DNA of 64,000 nucleotides from UBA7330 sp043554545 (lineage in GTDB: Bacteria; Bacteroidota; Bacteroidia; Cytophagales; Cyclobacteriaceae): positions 1,364,001 through 1,428,000 of the forward strand of contig CP121337.1 in the NCBI GenBank assembly GCA_043554545.1. Direction: 5' to 3'. Below the pieces are notes generated by a model. It was not told the origin of the DNA. It saw only the letters and a list, made by a program, of their open reading frames with translations, and did no database searches. Below, in pieces: positions 16,666 through 24,728 of the stretch (within the stretch, counting starts at the first letter, position 1; each line of letters begins with the position of its first letter). Made by a program: the position numbers and the translations under genes.

Positions 16666-17724
16666 ATGAAATTTAAAATTGCAACCCTTCCAGGAGATGG
16701 AATCGGACCTGAAATCGTAGCACAGGCCATTAAAGTAATGCAGGCTGTTGGTAAGAAATATTCGCATGATTTTGAGTTTAATCAGGCTCCCGTGGGGGCT
16801 GCAGCTATTGATGCAACCGGAAACCCGTACCCAGAGGAGACTCACAAGATTTGTATGGAAGCCGACGCTGTATTGTTTGGCGCTATTGGTGACCCGAAGT
16901 ATGACAATGACCCTAAGGCAAAGGTGAGACCTGAGCAAGGACTTTTGGCGATGCGAAAGAAACTAGGACTGTATGCCAACATTCGACCGGTAGCAACCTT
17001 TCCATCTCTGATTGATAAAAGTCCATTGAAAAATGATCGGGTAGAAGGAGTGGATTTTGTCGTAGTAAGAGAATTGACCGGTGGTATCTACTTTGGTCAG
17101 CCTCGTGGTAGATCAGAAGACCTGAAAACAGCTTTTGATACTTGTGTCTATTCGGTAGACGAGATTGAGAGAATCCTGAAGCTTGCTTTTGAATATGCCG
17201 AAAAAAGGAATAAAAGAGTTACTGTAGTTGATAAGGCCAATGTATTGGGTACCTCAAGGCTTTGGAGAGAGGTGGCCCAGGGAATGGAAAAAGACTATCC
17301 ACACATTGAAGTTGATTACATGTTTGTGGACAATGCGGCCATGCAGTTGATTCAATGGCCTAAAAAGTTTGATGTCATGGTAACGGAAAACATGTTTGGA
17401 GACATTCTTTCTGATGAAGCAAGTGTGATCACAGGGTCTATGGGACTATTGCCTTCTGCTTCTATTGGGCTGGAGACTTCAGTTTTTGAGCCCATTCATG
17501 GTTCATACCCACAAGCAGCAGGTAAAAACATCGCTAATCCAGTTGCAACCATACTTTCAGCAGCCATGCTCCTTGAGTCGCTAAACCTTTTGAAGGAAGC
17601 TCAGTCAATCAGAGATGCTGTGACAGCATCTTTAGATGCGAATTTCGTGACGGAGGATATCTCCAAAGAAGGAGCTAAAACTACGGCTGAGGTAGGCGAT
17701 TGGGTGGCAGCTGCAATCAAATGA
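16666..17724 (+). CDS. leuB: 3-isopropylmalate dehydrogenase
   Basis: A 352-residue NAD-dependent beta-hydroxyacid oxidative decarboxylase that converts 3-isopropylmalate to the precursor of 2-ketoisocaproate. Motifs: LPGDGIGPEI at the start, GAIGDPKYD, RPEQGLLAMRKKLGLYANIRP, the RELTGGIYFG loop, VDKANVL, and TENMFGDILSDEAS with the metal aspartates; HGSYPQAAGKNIANP near the end binds NAD. It is six bases after the synthase and last in the leucine operon, though the next gene begins only 12 bases later and may be co-transcribed. Confidence 0.96.
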   Translation: MKFKIATLPGDGIGPEIVAQAIKVMQAVGKKYSHDFEFNQAPVGAAAIDATGNPYPEETHKICMEADAVLFGAIGDPKYDNDPKAKVRPEQGLLAMRKKLGLYANIRPVATFPSLIDKSPLKNDRVEGVDFVVVRELTGGIYFGQPRGRSEDLKTAFDTCVYSVDEIERILKLAFEYAEKRNKRVTVVDKANVLGTSRLWREVAQGMEKDYPHIEVDYMFVDNAAMQLIQWPKKFDVMVTENMFGDILSDEASVITGSMGLLPSASIGLETSVFEPIHGSYPQAAGKNIANPVATILSAAMLLESLNLLKEAQSIRDAVTASLDANFVTEDISKEGAKTTAEVGDWVAAAIK

Positions 17725-17736
17725 TAAGCACAACAT

Positions 17737-18375
17737 TTGCCCTGTTATCCTGAGGATCAATGGCTCGCCTGGGTAGATGAGCTATCGATAAATGATTACC
17801 TGGTTATAGATGATTTTATCGGCGAAGATGTTTATCAGGTAGCCAGGGCATTTCTGCTTCAAAAATTAGAAAGCGAACGTTTTCTAAAAGCGGGAGTCGG
17901 TCCTGCCACAGAACAACAAGTCATTGCTGAGATCAGAGGGGATTATATATACTGGCTGGATAAAGGCAGGGACAATTCACTAAAGCCATTTTTTGAATTG
18001 CTGGAGGAAACGATTGGCGTATTGAACCGATATTGCTACCTAAGCTTATCTGGATTTGAGTTTCACCTTGCTCATTACCCTGCCGGTAGCTTCTATAAGA
18101 GACACCTGGATCAGTTTAAGACCCGTAATAACCGACTGATTTCCATGATCATCTACCTGAATGAAGGTTGGAAACCTGGCGATGGAGGGGAATTGAAAAT
18201 TTATAAGGAACCAGGAGCGTTAGTCGTTGAACCAATTGCCAAAAGATGTGTATTGTTTAAAAGCGATACTGTACCTCATGAGGTATTAAAGACCCAGGTC
18301 AGCAGGTATAGCTTAACGGGGTGGTTATTGTATTTACCCTCAGATATCGGACCCGTACTTGGGGGCGTCTATTGA
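17737..18375 (+). CDS. 2-oxoglutarate/Fe(II)-dependent oxygenase, prolyl hydroxylase-like
   Basis: A 212-residue protein with the double-stranded beta-helix of the prolyl 4-hydroxylase family. The metal triad is His-x-Asp in YKRHLDQF and the later His in VPHEV; Arg in SRYSLTGW would bind 2-oxoglutarate. GDGGELKIY between them is typical. The only start in frame is TTG at 17737, since an in-frame stop lies at 17725. Relatives hydroxylate proline in ribosomal or elongation proteins in some bacteria; the target here is unknown. It lies 12 bases after leuB but is not a leucine enzyme. Confidence 0.82.
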   Translation: MPCYPEDQWLAWVDELSINDYLVIDDFIGEDVYQVARAFLLQKLESERFLKAGVGPATEQQVIAEIRGDYIYWLDKGRDNSLKPFFELLEETIGVLNRYCYLSLSGFEFHLAHYPAGSFYKRHLDQFKTRNNRLISMIIYLNEGWKPGDGGELKIYKEPGALVVEPIAKRCVLFKSDTVPHEVLKTQVSRYSLTGWLLYLPSDIGPVLGGVY

Positions 18376-18384
18376 AAACAAGTG

Positions 18385-19788
18385 CTATCCAAGTGATTTA
18401 ACTTCCTCGATCAGGTTTTGGAGTGAGCTTTTGGCATCCCCAAACAACATTTTGGTTTTCTCATGGAAAAACAAAGGATTCTCAATTCCTGAGTACCCGG
18501 TATTCATACTTCTTTTAAGGACGATGACAGCTTTAGATCTAAGTATTTCTAAAATAGGCATGCCATAGATGGGACTTGATGGGTCTTCCAATGCTGCAGG
18601 GTTAACCACATCATTGGCGCCAACTACAATGGTGATATCAGTCTCATTCAATAGATCATTGGCCTCTTCCAGGTCGAGTAGTTTAGGGTAGGGGACATCT
18701 GCTTCAGCCAGGAGTACATTCATATGACCGGGCATTCTTCCAGCTACCGGATGGATGGCATAATTTACATTTACCCCATGTTCGGACAGTAGATTATCAA
18801 GCTCTTTACAAACCTTTTGTGCCTGGGCCACTGCCATTCCATATCCGGGCACAATCATGACCTGGCTGGCATATCTCATCAGGATAGCCACGTCATTAGG
18901 GCTGGCTTCTTTGACAGGGTTTTCTTCTTTTGATCCACCACTGGCAGTGGACCCACCGAAACCACCAATAATTACGTTTAGCAGCGACCTGTTCATGGCA
19001 TTACACATCAAAATGGTAAGGATCGTTCCGGAAGATCCCACCAGAATTCCTCCGATGATCATGGGTTGGTTATCATAGACAATTCCGGCGAGTGCTGCTG
19101 CTACCCCGGTAAATGCATTGAGTAATGAAATCACAACGGGCATGTCGGCACCACCAATAGGCTGTACGAATGAAATTCCATAAAGAAGTGAGATACCCAA
19201 AACTAATAACGGAATGAGAAAGCTGTCATCTGGACTTATAACACGGTAAACAGTAAGCCCCGCGATGATCACAATTAAAACGATATTCAATGTACCCGTA
19301 AAAGGGATGTAGATATCATTTATTTTACCTGCCAGCTTTCCATAAGCGATTAGGCTTCCAGTAAATGCCACAGCACCCACAAACATCGCTAGAAGTGTGG
19401 TGAGGTGGGTACCGCTAATGACGGTGGAAAAGTCATTTACCTCAAATAATCTTTGATAATTATAAAGCTCAATAAGTGAGATGGAAACGGCACAGGCTCC
19501 CCCAAGTCCATTAAAAAGGGAGACGAGCTCTGGCATGGCTGTCATCTGCACTTTTTTTGCCATGAGCAACCCAATGACGGTGCCTATGGCCATGGCGACA
19601 AGAATAATCACATAGTTATTATTACCATGTTCTATCGGGCTAAAAAGTGTAATGATGATGGCAATCCCCATACCGACAGCAGCAACTAAATTACCAGAAC
19701 GTGCGGTTGCAGCACTGCTGAGCCTTTGGAGACCAACAATAAGCAGGGTTACAGAAATAAGATAGGTTAGGTTGACAAGAGCCTCCAT
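18385..19788 (-). CDS. pntB: NAD(P) transhydrogenase subunit beta
   Basis: A 467-residue inner-membrane protein with about eight or nine membrane segments in residues 1-260 and a C-terminal NADP-binding domain (VPGYGMAVAQAQ, HPVAGRMPGHMNVLLAEA, GANDVVNPAA, KRSMNTGYSGIENPLF). With the two alpha parts it forms the proton-translocating transhydrogenase, which uses the proton gradient to drive hydride transfer from NADH to NADP+. It is the last gene of pntAA-pntAB-pntB and is separated from pntAB by 18 bases. Confidence 0.96.
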   Translation of the reverse strand: MEALVNLTYLISVTLLIVGLQRLSSAATARSGNLVAAVGMGIAIIITLFSPIEHGNNNYVIILVAMAIGTVIGLLMAKKVQMTAMPELVSLFNGLGGACAVSISLIELYNYQRLFEVNDFSTVISGTHLTTLLAMFVGAVAFTGSLIAYGKLAGKINDIYIPFTGTLNIVLIVIIAGLTVYRVISPDDSFLIPLLVLGISLLYGISFVQPIGGADMPVVISLLNAFTGVAAALAGIVYDNQPMIIGGILVGSSGTILTILMCNAMNRSLLNVIIGGFGGSTASGGSKEENPVKEASPNDVAILMRYASQVMIVPGYGMAVAQAQKVCKELDNLLSEHGVNVNYAIHPVAGRMPGHMNVLLAEADVPYPKLLDLEEANDLLNETDITIVVGANDVVNPAALEDPSSPIYGMPILEILRSKAVIVLKRSMNTGYSGIENPLFFHEKTKMLFGDAKSSLQNLIEEVKSLG

Positions 19789-19806
19789 GGAGTGGTTTGA
19801 TCAGGG

Positions 19807-20115
19807 TTATTTATTTTTTCTAAACATTTCAAGCATGCGATTGGTGACAGCATGCCCGCCTACTACATTGATCATTCCTAAAATAATCCCGACAAAACCG
19901 AGTCCTAAAGAAAGATAATCATCAGCAGCAGCTTGTCTGACCAAAAGGATTGCTCCAATGGTTACGATACCACTGATCGCATTTGCACCAGACATCAGCG
20001 GTGTGTGAAGTACGGTAGGGACTTTGGAAATTAGCTCAAATCCCAGATATAGTGCCATGACAAGCATGTACAGGGTGATGGGATTTCGCTCAATAAACAA
20101 TATGATTTCTTCCAT
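19807..20115 (-). CDS. pntAB: NAD(P) transhydrogenase subunit alpha, membrane part
   Basis: A 102-residue protein with three or four membrane segments, corresponding to the C-terminal membrane part of one-piece PntA. Visible are LYLGFELISKVPTVLHTPLMSGANAISGI and GGHAVTNRMLEMF, both highly conserved in PntA. Splitting PntA into a soluble and a membrane polypeptide is the usual arrangement in many bacteria outside enterics. It is 16 bases after pntAA. Confidence 0.95.
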   Translation of the reverse strand: MEEIILFIERNPITLYMLVMALYLGFELISKVPTVLHTPLMSGANAISGIVTIGAILLVRQAAADDYLSLGLGFVGIILGMINVVGGHAVTNRMLEMFRKNK

Positions 20116-20131
20116 GGTGCTATTGAATAGG

Positions 20132-21214
20132 TTATGCTGATTTAGCTTTTGATATTAAGGTTTTCTGAACGATCTCATGTTCGACCGGTAAATTTTCTTC
20201 TTTAACCAGAAACTTTACAAAATTATAGAGGTTGGTGCTGTAAAGTCTGCTGGCTTCTCTTGCTGAAGTCTCATATAATTTTGAGTTGCCAATGATTGTG
20301 ACACCTTGATGTTTAATTTCTTTTTGATCTTCAGATAATTCACAATTACCGCCGGAAGAACTTGCCATGTCAATGATGATAGATCCGGTTTTCATCAGCT
20401 CAACTGTTTTCTTTTCCAGGAGTAGTGGAGCCTTTTTTCCGGGAATATTGGCTGTTGTTATCACGACATCAGCTTTTGTAGATCGCTCATGAATAAGCTC
20501 TTTTTGAAGTCTGATGTATTCTTCAGATTGTTGTACAGCATATCCTCCAGCATCCTTATCCTCCTGGCTGCCTTCAACCTCAATAAATTTGGCTCCTAAA
20601 CTCTGGACTTCTTCTTTCACGGCCGATCGTACATCAAATACCTCAACTACTGCACCCAGTCTCCTGGCAGTTGCAATTGCCTGAAGACCGGCTACACCAG
20701 CTCCCAGTATCAATATTTTTGCTGGTGGGACCGTGCCTGCTGCGGTCGACATCATTGGAAAATAGCCTGGATATCTTTCAGCAGCCATGATCACTGCTTT
20801 GTAGCCCGCAAGAGAGGCAAGAGAAGAGAGAATATCCATTGACTGCGCAATAGATGTTCTTGGAACCATATCTAAACTAAAGACCATTCTGTCCTCAGAT
20901 GCCAGTGATTGCACAAGCGCTGTATTTACCAATGGATTGAACCTACCAATTACGAGTGTGTCTTTTTGGGTTTTTTTCAGGTCAGCAATGGTGATGTTGT
21001 CATCTGTGAGGAGGATGTCACAAGACTTTATCAGTACATCGGGCTTTTCCAGGCGAACCTGCTCATTTTTATAATCATCATCATTGAAGAATGCCGACTC
21101 ACCAGCGCCTGGTTCAATGATTATTTCATGCCCGTCTTTGATGTATTTTTTGGCTACATCAGGGGTTATGGCGACAAGGGGGCTTCCCTTGGTTTTTAGA
21201 ATTCCAATAATCAT
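20132..21214 (-). CDS. pntAA: NAD(P) transhydrogenase subunit alpha, NAD-binding part
   Basis: A 360-residue soluble protein related to alanine dehydrogenase. Its Rossmann domain carries LILGAGVAGLQAIATARRLGA for NAD(H), followed by VFDVR and VQSLGAKF; RFNPL and a later GSIIIDMASSSGG stretch are family features. It accepts NADH in the transhydrogenase complex. First gene of the operon; the gap upstream (21215-21406) runs into the small-RNA candidate on the opposite strand. Confidence 0.95.
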   Translation of the reverse strand: MIIGILKTKGSPLVAITPDVAKKYIKDGHEIIIEPGAGESAFFNDDDYKNEQVRLEKPDVLIKSCDILLTDDNITIADLKKTQKDTLVIGRFNPLVNTALVQSLASEDRMVFSLDMVPRTSIAQSMDILSSLASLAGYKAVIMAAERYPGYFPMMSTAAGTVPPAKILILGAGVAGLQAIATARRLGAVVEVFDVRSAVKEEVQSLGAKFIEVEGSQEDKDAGGYAVQQSEEYIRLQKELIHERSTKADVVITTANIPGKKAPLLLEKKTVELMKTGSIIIDMASSSGGNCELSEDQKEIKHQGVTIIGNSKLYETSAREASRLYSTNLYNFVKFLVKEENLPVEHEIVQKTLISKAKSA

Positions 21215-21377
21215 AGACTAAATCTTAGCTGCAATATTAATGAATAGATATCGGTTCTAAGATAAGAATATTTGATCTCACATTGCTTTCCAAACAAATA
21301 TACTGTGAGATGGGTTATTAATAATAGTGACTAAGTCTATGCTATTTCGTTTAATCTAGAAGGAATTTGTTAATATA

Positions 21378-21406
21378 TTGACAGCTTGGCATAGCTTTTG
21401 TAATAT
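21378..21406 (+). promoter_or_regulatory. Promoter candidate for the small RNA
   Basis: TTGACA at 21378-21383, a 17-base spacer, then TAATAT at 21401-21406. This fits a sigma-70 layout of the E. coli type, and TTTTG just before the -10 also resembles the Bacteroidetes -7 box. It points at the terminator-ended transcript below. Confidence 0.4.
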
Positions 21407-21410
21407 AGAT

Positions 21411-21505
21411 ATTATTCATAGTATGGGTTTTTGAAATCCCTCATAAGGTTAGGTTGGTTATAAACGAGGGTAAGACGTCTCGATGTAAGTCGGGACGTTT
21501 TTTTT
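21411..21505 (+). ncRNA. Candidate small RNA of about 95 nt
   Basis: Between pntAA and the outer membrane protein gene, no protein is encoded, yet a promoter candidate is followed by two stems and an intrinsic terminator. The first stem is CCCTC (21438-21442) with GAGGG (21466-21470) and an inner ATAA/TTAT; the second is the terminator stem. The transcript would be about 95 nt. It could be a stand-alone regulator or an attenuator ahead of the gene at 21574. No known RNA family was recognised. Confidence 0.45.
21475..21505 (+). terminator. Intrinsic terminator
   Basis: A 9-base stem (ACGTCTCGA at 21475-21483 and TCGGGACGT at 21490-21498, one G-U pair), 6-base loop, followed by an 8-T run. It ends the candidate small RNA and isolates the downstream gene. 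Confidence 0.75.
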
Positions 21506-21573
21506 AAAAATCGCATGTCTTTGGTGGTATGAACCAAAATATCTTACTTTAATAAAACAACTATTATTTGAAT

Positions 21574-22188
21574 ATGAAAAAGTACTTAATAACAGCAATT
21601 CTGGCGATATCTATTTTAACGGTATACTCGCAAGCAAAAGTTGAAATAGGATTGAAGGGTGGACTAAACCTAGCTAACCTATCTACTGATGTAGACGCTT
21701 CCTACGAATCCCGAACAGGTTATCACCTTGGAGCCTATTCCTTGATTAAAGTAGCCAATATTGGTATACAACCGGAGCTTTTGTATTCTGCGCAGGGTAC
21801 CTCTTATTCATTTGCTTCCATAAACCAGGACCTTCAGTCAGACTTGAAATATTTGACTGTTCCTGTCATGTTAAAACTTTATCTTCCTTTGGGATTGAAT
21901 TTACAAGCCGGTCCTCAATTTGGATTTTTAATGTCCGCAGAAGGAGATGAGGTGACAATCAATGGACAACAGGTGAATGTAACTTCCGGTCAGGATATCA
22001 AAGATCAATTGAACGGATCTGACATAAGTGCGGTATTAGGTGCAGGTTGGGATTTACCATTTGGCCTCAATATCGCTGCTCGATACCTGATTGGACTCAA
22101 CGATATTAGCGCGAGTGACACCGAAGAATCAAAGAACCGCGTATTCCAGGTTTCAGTTGGATTCCGATTGTTTAAGATTGGAAATTAA
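21574..22188 (+). CDS. Outer membrane beta-barrel protein (OMP_b-brl family)
   Basis: A 204-residue protein from ATG 21574 (a TTG two codons earlier is less likely). It has a signal peptide (hydrophobic 4-16, cleavage near YSQA) and then alternating strands: VEIGLKGGLNLANL, GYHLGAYSLIKV, GIQPELLYS, LKYLTVPVMLKLYL, LNLQAGPQFGFLMSA, ISAVLGAGWDL, and a terminal VFQVSVGFRLFKIGN. This is the small-porin-like eight-strand barrel family abundant in Bacteroidetes; function is unknown. It stands alone, with its own terminator at 22210-22239. Confidence 0.85.
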   Translation: MKKYLITAILAISILTVYSQAKVEIGLKGGLNLANLSTDVDASYESRTGYHLGAYSLIKVANIGIQPELLYSAQGTSYSFASINQDLQSDLKYLTVPVMLKLYLPLGLNLQAGPQFGFLMSAEGDEVTINGQQVNVTSGQDIKDQLNGSDISAVLGAGWDLPFGLNIAARYLIGLNDISASDTEESKNRVFQVSVGFRLFKIGN

Positions 22189-22209
22189 GCACATAAAATA
22201 GTCATAAAT

Positions 22210-22239
22210 AAAAAAAGGCGCCAATTGGCGCCTTTTTTT
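22210..22239. terminator. Bidirectional intrinsic terminator
   Basis: A-rich arm plus GGCGCC (22217-22222), loop AATT, GGCGCC (22227-22232), then seven T. A-tract and T-tract on both sides let it serve the barrel gene (plus) and the bacilliredoxin gene (minus). Confidence 0.85.
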
Positions 22240-22279
22240 ATTTATGTAAGAATTTGATTGAAAACTTACGTTTTAACCT

Positions 22280-22696
22280 TTAACAATACTCTTCAAATAC
22301 ATCTACCAGGTGATTGGCAATCAATTGAGCAGGTCTTCCTTCTATGTGATGTCGTTCTACGAAATGAGCTAATTCACCATCTTTAAATAAAGCAATAGCC
22401 GGAGAGGATGGAGGGTATGGAAGTGTATACTCTCTGGCCTTATCTGTAGCTTCCTTATCAACGCCAGCAAATACGGTTGCCAGTTTCTCTGGTTTTTTAT
22501 CACTAGCCTGCAAAGCCATCAAGACACCAGGTCTTGCTGCACCGGCAGCACAGCCACAGACTGAATTGATTACCAGTAAGGTTGTGCCTTTATGGTCTTT
22601 TAAATGATTTTCCACCTCTTCAGAGGTCTTAAACTCGTCGAACCCATGTTCTGTAAGTTCGCTTCTCATTGGTGCAACTAATTGTTCGGGATACAT
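22280..22696 (-). CDS. Bacilliredoxin, BrxA/BrxB family
   Basis: A 138-residue thioredoxin-fold protein with the bacilliredoxin site CGC in NSVCGCAAGAARPG (Cys at about residues 47 and 49). Bacilliredoxins remove bacillithiol from protein cysteines. Other family marks are MYPEQLVAPMRSEL at the start and PPSSPAIALF with FVERHHIEGR later. It lies 32 bases downstream of the DUF59 gene on the same strand and may be the last gene of the SUF operon, which would link Fe-S assembly with thiol redox control. A YfiT-type bacillithiol transferase is encoded at 59269-59805. Confidence 0.9.
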   Translation of the reverse strand: MYPEQLVAPMRSELTEHGFDEFKTSEEVENHLKDHKGTTLLVINSVCGCAAGAARPGVLMALQASDKKPEKLATVFAGVDKEATDKAREYTLPYPPSSPAIALFKDGELAHFVERHHIEGRPAQLIANHLVDVFEEYC

Positions 22697-22728
22697 TTTT
22701 ATTCTATTATCAGTTATTCAAATTTATT

Positions 22729-23058
22729 TTACATGAAGCCCAATTCCAACTTAGCTGTTTCGGACATCATTTCTGTAGTATATGGAGGGTCAAAGGTGAG
22801 TTCAATCACTACGTCGTTGACTCCTTCAATTTCTTTAATTTTCATTTCAGCTTCCGAAGGTATGGATTCTGCAGCAGGGCAGGAGGGGGAAGTCAATGTC
22901 ATAAGCACATGTACATTGTTTACCGGGTATACATTGATTTCATAAATCAATCCAAGCTCATAGATATCCACAGGAATCTCAGGGTCATACACTTCTTTCA
23001 ATGCCCGTACGATTTCCTCTTTCAGTTGTAGTTCTTCTTTTTGTGCTGATTCGGCCAT
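22729..23058 (-). CDS. DUF59/MIP18-family Fe-S assembly protein (SufT-like)
   Basis: A 109-residue protein of the DUF59 family: ALKEVYDPEIPVDIYELGLIYEI, LMTLTSPSCPAAESIPSE with the conserved Cys, and VVIELTFDPPYT. Such proteins help mature Fe-S clusters under high demand, and in Bacteroidetes the gene usually closes the suf operon. It starts right at the sufE stop, without a gap, so it is very likely co-translated. Confidence 0.88.
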   Translation of the reverse strand: MAESAQKEELQLKEEIVRALKEVYDPEIPVDIYELGLIYEINVYPVNNVHVLMTLTSPSCPAAESIPSEAEMKIKEIEGVNDVVIELTFDPPYTTEMMSETAKLELGFM

Positions 23059-23493
23059 TTAAGCTCCTGTTTTTGTTTTTGAACTCAATGCAAGGGCATA
23101 AAGTTTCATTTGTTTCATCATTGCGGCAAAACCATTGGATCTCTGGGTCCCTACAAATCGGTTCATGCCAATCTTTTCTGGGAAATAGATTTCACTATTC
23201 AGGATCGTTTCAGGTGTCTCATCATTTAAAACCCTTATCAGCAGACTTACCAGCCCTTTGGTAATGGTGGTATTACTGTCTGCCTCGAACCTAACCTTAT
23301 CACCTGCCAGATGTGCATGCATCCAGACTTTGGATTGGCATCCTTTGACAATGTGATCTTCATTTCGGTATTGATCATCTAGTTCCGGAAGTGACTCACC
23401 CAACTCCATGATATAATTGATGGTCATTTCCATGTCCCCGTCAAGGACAGAAAATTCATCAATGATCTCATTTTGTTTCTCAGCTAGTGACAT
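23059..23493 (-). CDS. sufE: Cysteine desulfuration protein SufE
   Basis: A 144-residue sulfur-acceptor partner of SufS. The reactive cysteine is in IVKGCQSKVWM (about residue 51); EFSVLDGDMEMTINYIMELGE at the front and GLVSLLIRVLNDETPETI are family features. It accepts persulfide from SufS and passes it to SufBCD. Its start overlaps the sufS stop at 23493 by one base, and the DUF59 gene follows directly. Confidence 0.93.
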   Translation of the reverse strand: MSLAEKQNEIIDEFSVLDGDMEMTINYIMELGESLPELDDQYRNEDHIVKGCQSKVWMHAHLAGDKVRFEADSNTTITKGLVSLLIRVLNDETPETILNSEIYFPEKIGMNRFVGTQRSNGFAAMMKQMKLYALALSSKTKTGA

Positions 23494-24728
23494 TATTTCT
23501 TAAACTTTTTAATAATAGCTAACAATGATTCCGCAAAATAATCAAGTTCTTCGATCGTATTATAAACAGCAAAAGAGGCTCTAACTGTTCCTTCGATACC
23601 ATACCAATCCATCAAAGGCTGCGTACAGTGGTGCCCTGTTCTGACTGCAATTCCTTTGGCATCCATCCACATGCCTAAGTCAAAAGGATGTATACCTTCA
23701 ATGTTGAAAGCAAAAACACCTGCTTTGTGATCAGCCTGACCAAAGGGAATGAGACCAGGAGTATCAAGTAAAATAGCATTTACATGATTTAGTAATTTGG
23801 CTTCGTGCTCCTGAATAAATTCGTACCCTAATCCCTCAATAAACTTAATCGCCTTTTCGAAAGCTATTACATCTGCAATGTTTGGCGTGCCAGCTTCAAA
23901 TTTATAGGGAATGTCGTTATAAGTAGTCTTTTTAAAAGTAACTTCTTTGATCATTTCACCACCTCCCTGATAGGGATCCATGGATTCCAACAAGGCACGT
24001 TTTCCATAAAGAACTCCGATACCTGTAGGTCCGTACATCTTGTGTGCGGAAAGACATAAAAAGTCACAATTGATCGCCTGCACGTCTATGACTTCATGAG
24101 GTGTGGCTTGTGCTGCATCTATCAATACCACAGCGTTAAACTGGTGAGCTAATGCAGCAATTTCTTTTACAGGATTTATGGTTCCTAATGAATTAGAAAT
24201 ATAGTTGACAGCTACAATTTTGGTCTTTTCAGATAATAAAAGCTGATATTCCTCAATTATCAATTCACCCTTTTGGTTGATTGGAATCACCTTTAGTACG
24301 GCTCCTGTCTGCTCGCATAAGAGCTGCCAGGGAACAATGTTTGAGTGATGCTCCAACTGAGATATAATGATTTCATCTCCGCTTTTAAGAAACTTACGAC
24401 CGTAGGCCTGTGCTACCAGGTTAATCCCTTCAGTGGTACCCTTGGTGAATACGATTTCTTCTGTCTCGTTGGCATTTAGAAATTTAGCGGCACGCTTTCT
24501 GGTATGCTCGTATGCATTCGTTGCCCTTTCTGCAAGCGTATGAATGCCCCGATGGATATTGGCATTGTCATGTGCGTAGTATTGAGTCAACGCATCAATA
24601 ACTGATTGTGGTTTCTGGGACGTAGCCGCATTATCCAGATAGATCAATGGTTTTCCATTGACTTCCTGATCAAGTACAGGAAATTGCTTCCTGATTTCTT
24701 CAACAGATATGGTCACGATGGGATTCAA
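23493..24728 (-). CDS. sufS: Cysteine desulfurase SufS
   Basis: A 411-residue PLP enzyme. It withdraws sulfur from cysteine as a persulfide for Fe-S assembly. Landmarks are YLDNAATSQKP, QLEHHSNIVPW, the PLP lysine in CLSAHKMYGPTG and the active-site cysteine in VRTGHHCTQPL. The length is typical of group II NifS-like desulfurases. Its start overlaps the sufD stop by four bases (24725-24728), so the two are coupled. Confidence 0.95.
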   Translation of the reverse strand: MNPIVTISVEEIRKQFPVLDQEVNGKPLIYLDNAATSQKPQSVIDALTQYYAHDNANIHRGIHTLAERATNAYEHTRKRAAKFLNANETEEIVFTKGTTEGINLVAQAYGRKFLKSGDEIIISQLEHHSNIVPWQLLCEQTGAVLKVIPINQKGELIIEEYQLLLSEKTKIVAVNYISNSLGTINPVKEIAALAHQFNAVVLIDAAQATPHEVIDVQAINCDFLCLSAHKMYGPTGIGVLYGKRALLESMDPYQGGGEMIKEVTFKKTTYNDIPYKFEAGTPNIADVIAFEKAIKFIEGLGYEFIQEHEAKLLNHVNAILLDTPGLIPFGQADHKAGVFAFNIEGIHPFDLGMWMDAKGIAVRTGHHCTQPLMDWYGIEGTVRASFAVYNTIEELDYFAESLLAIIKKFKK

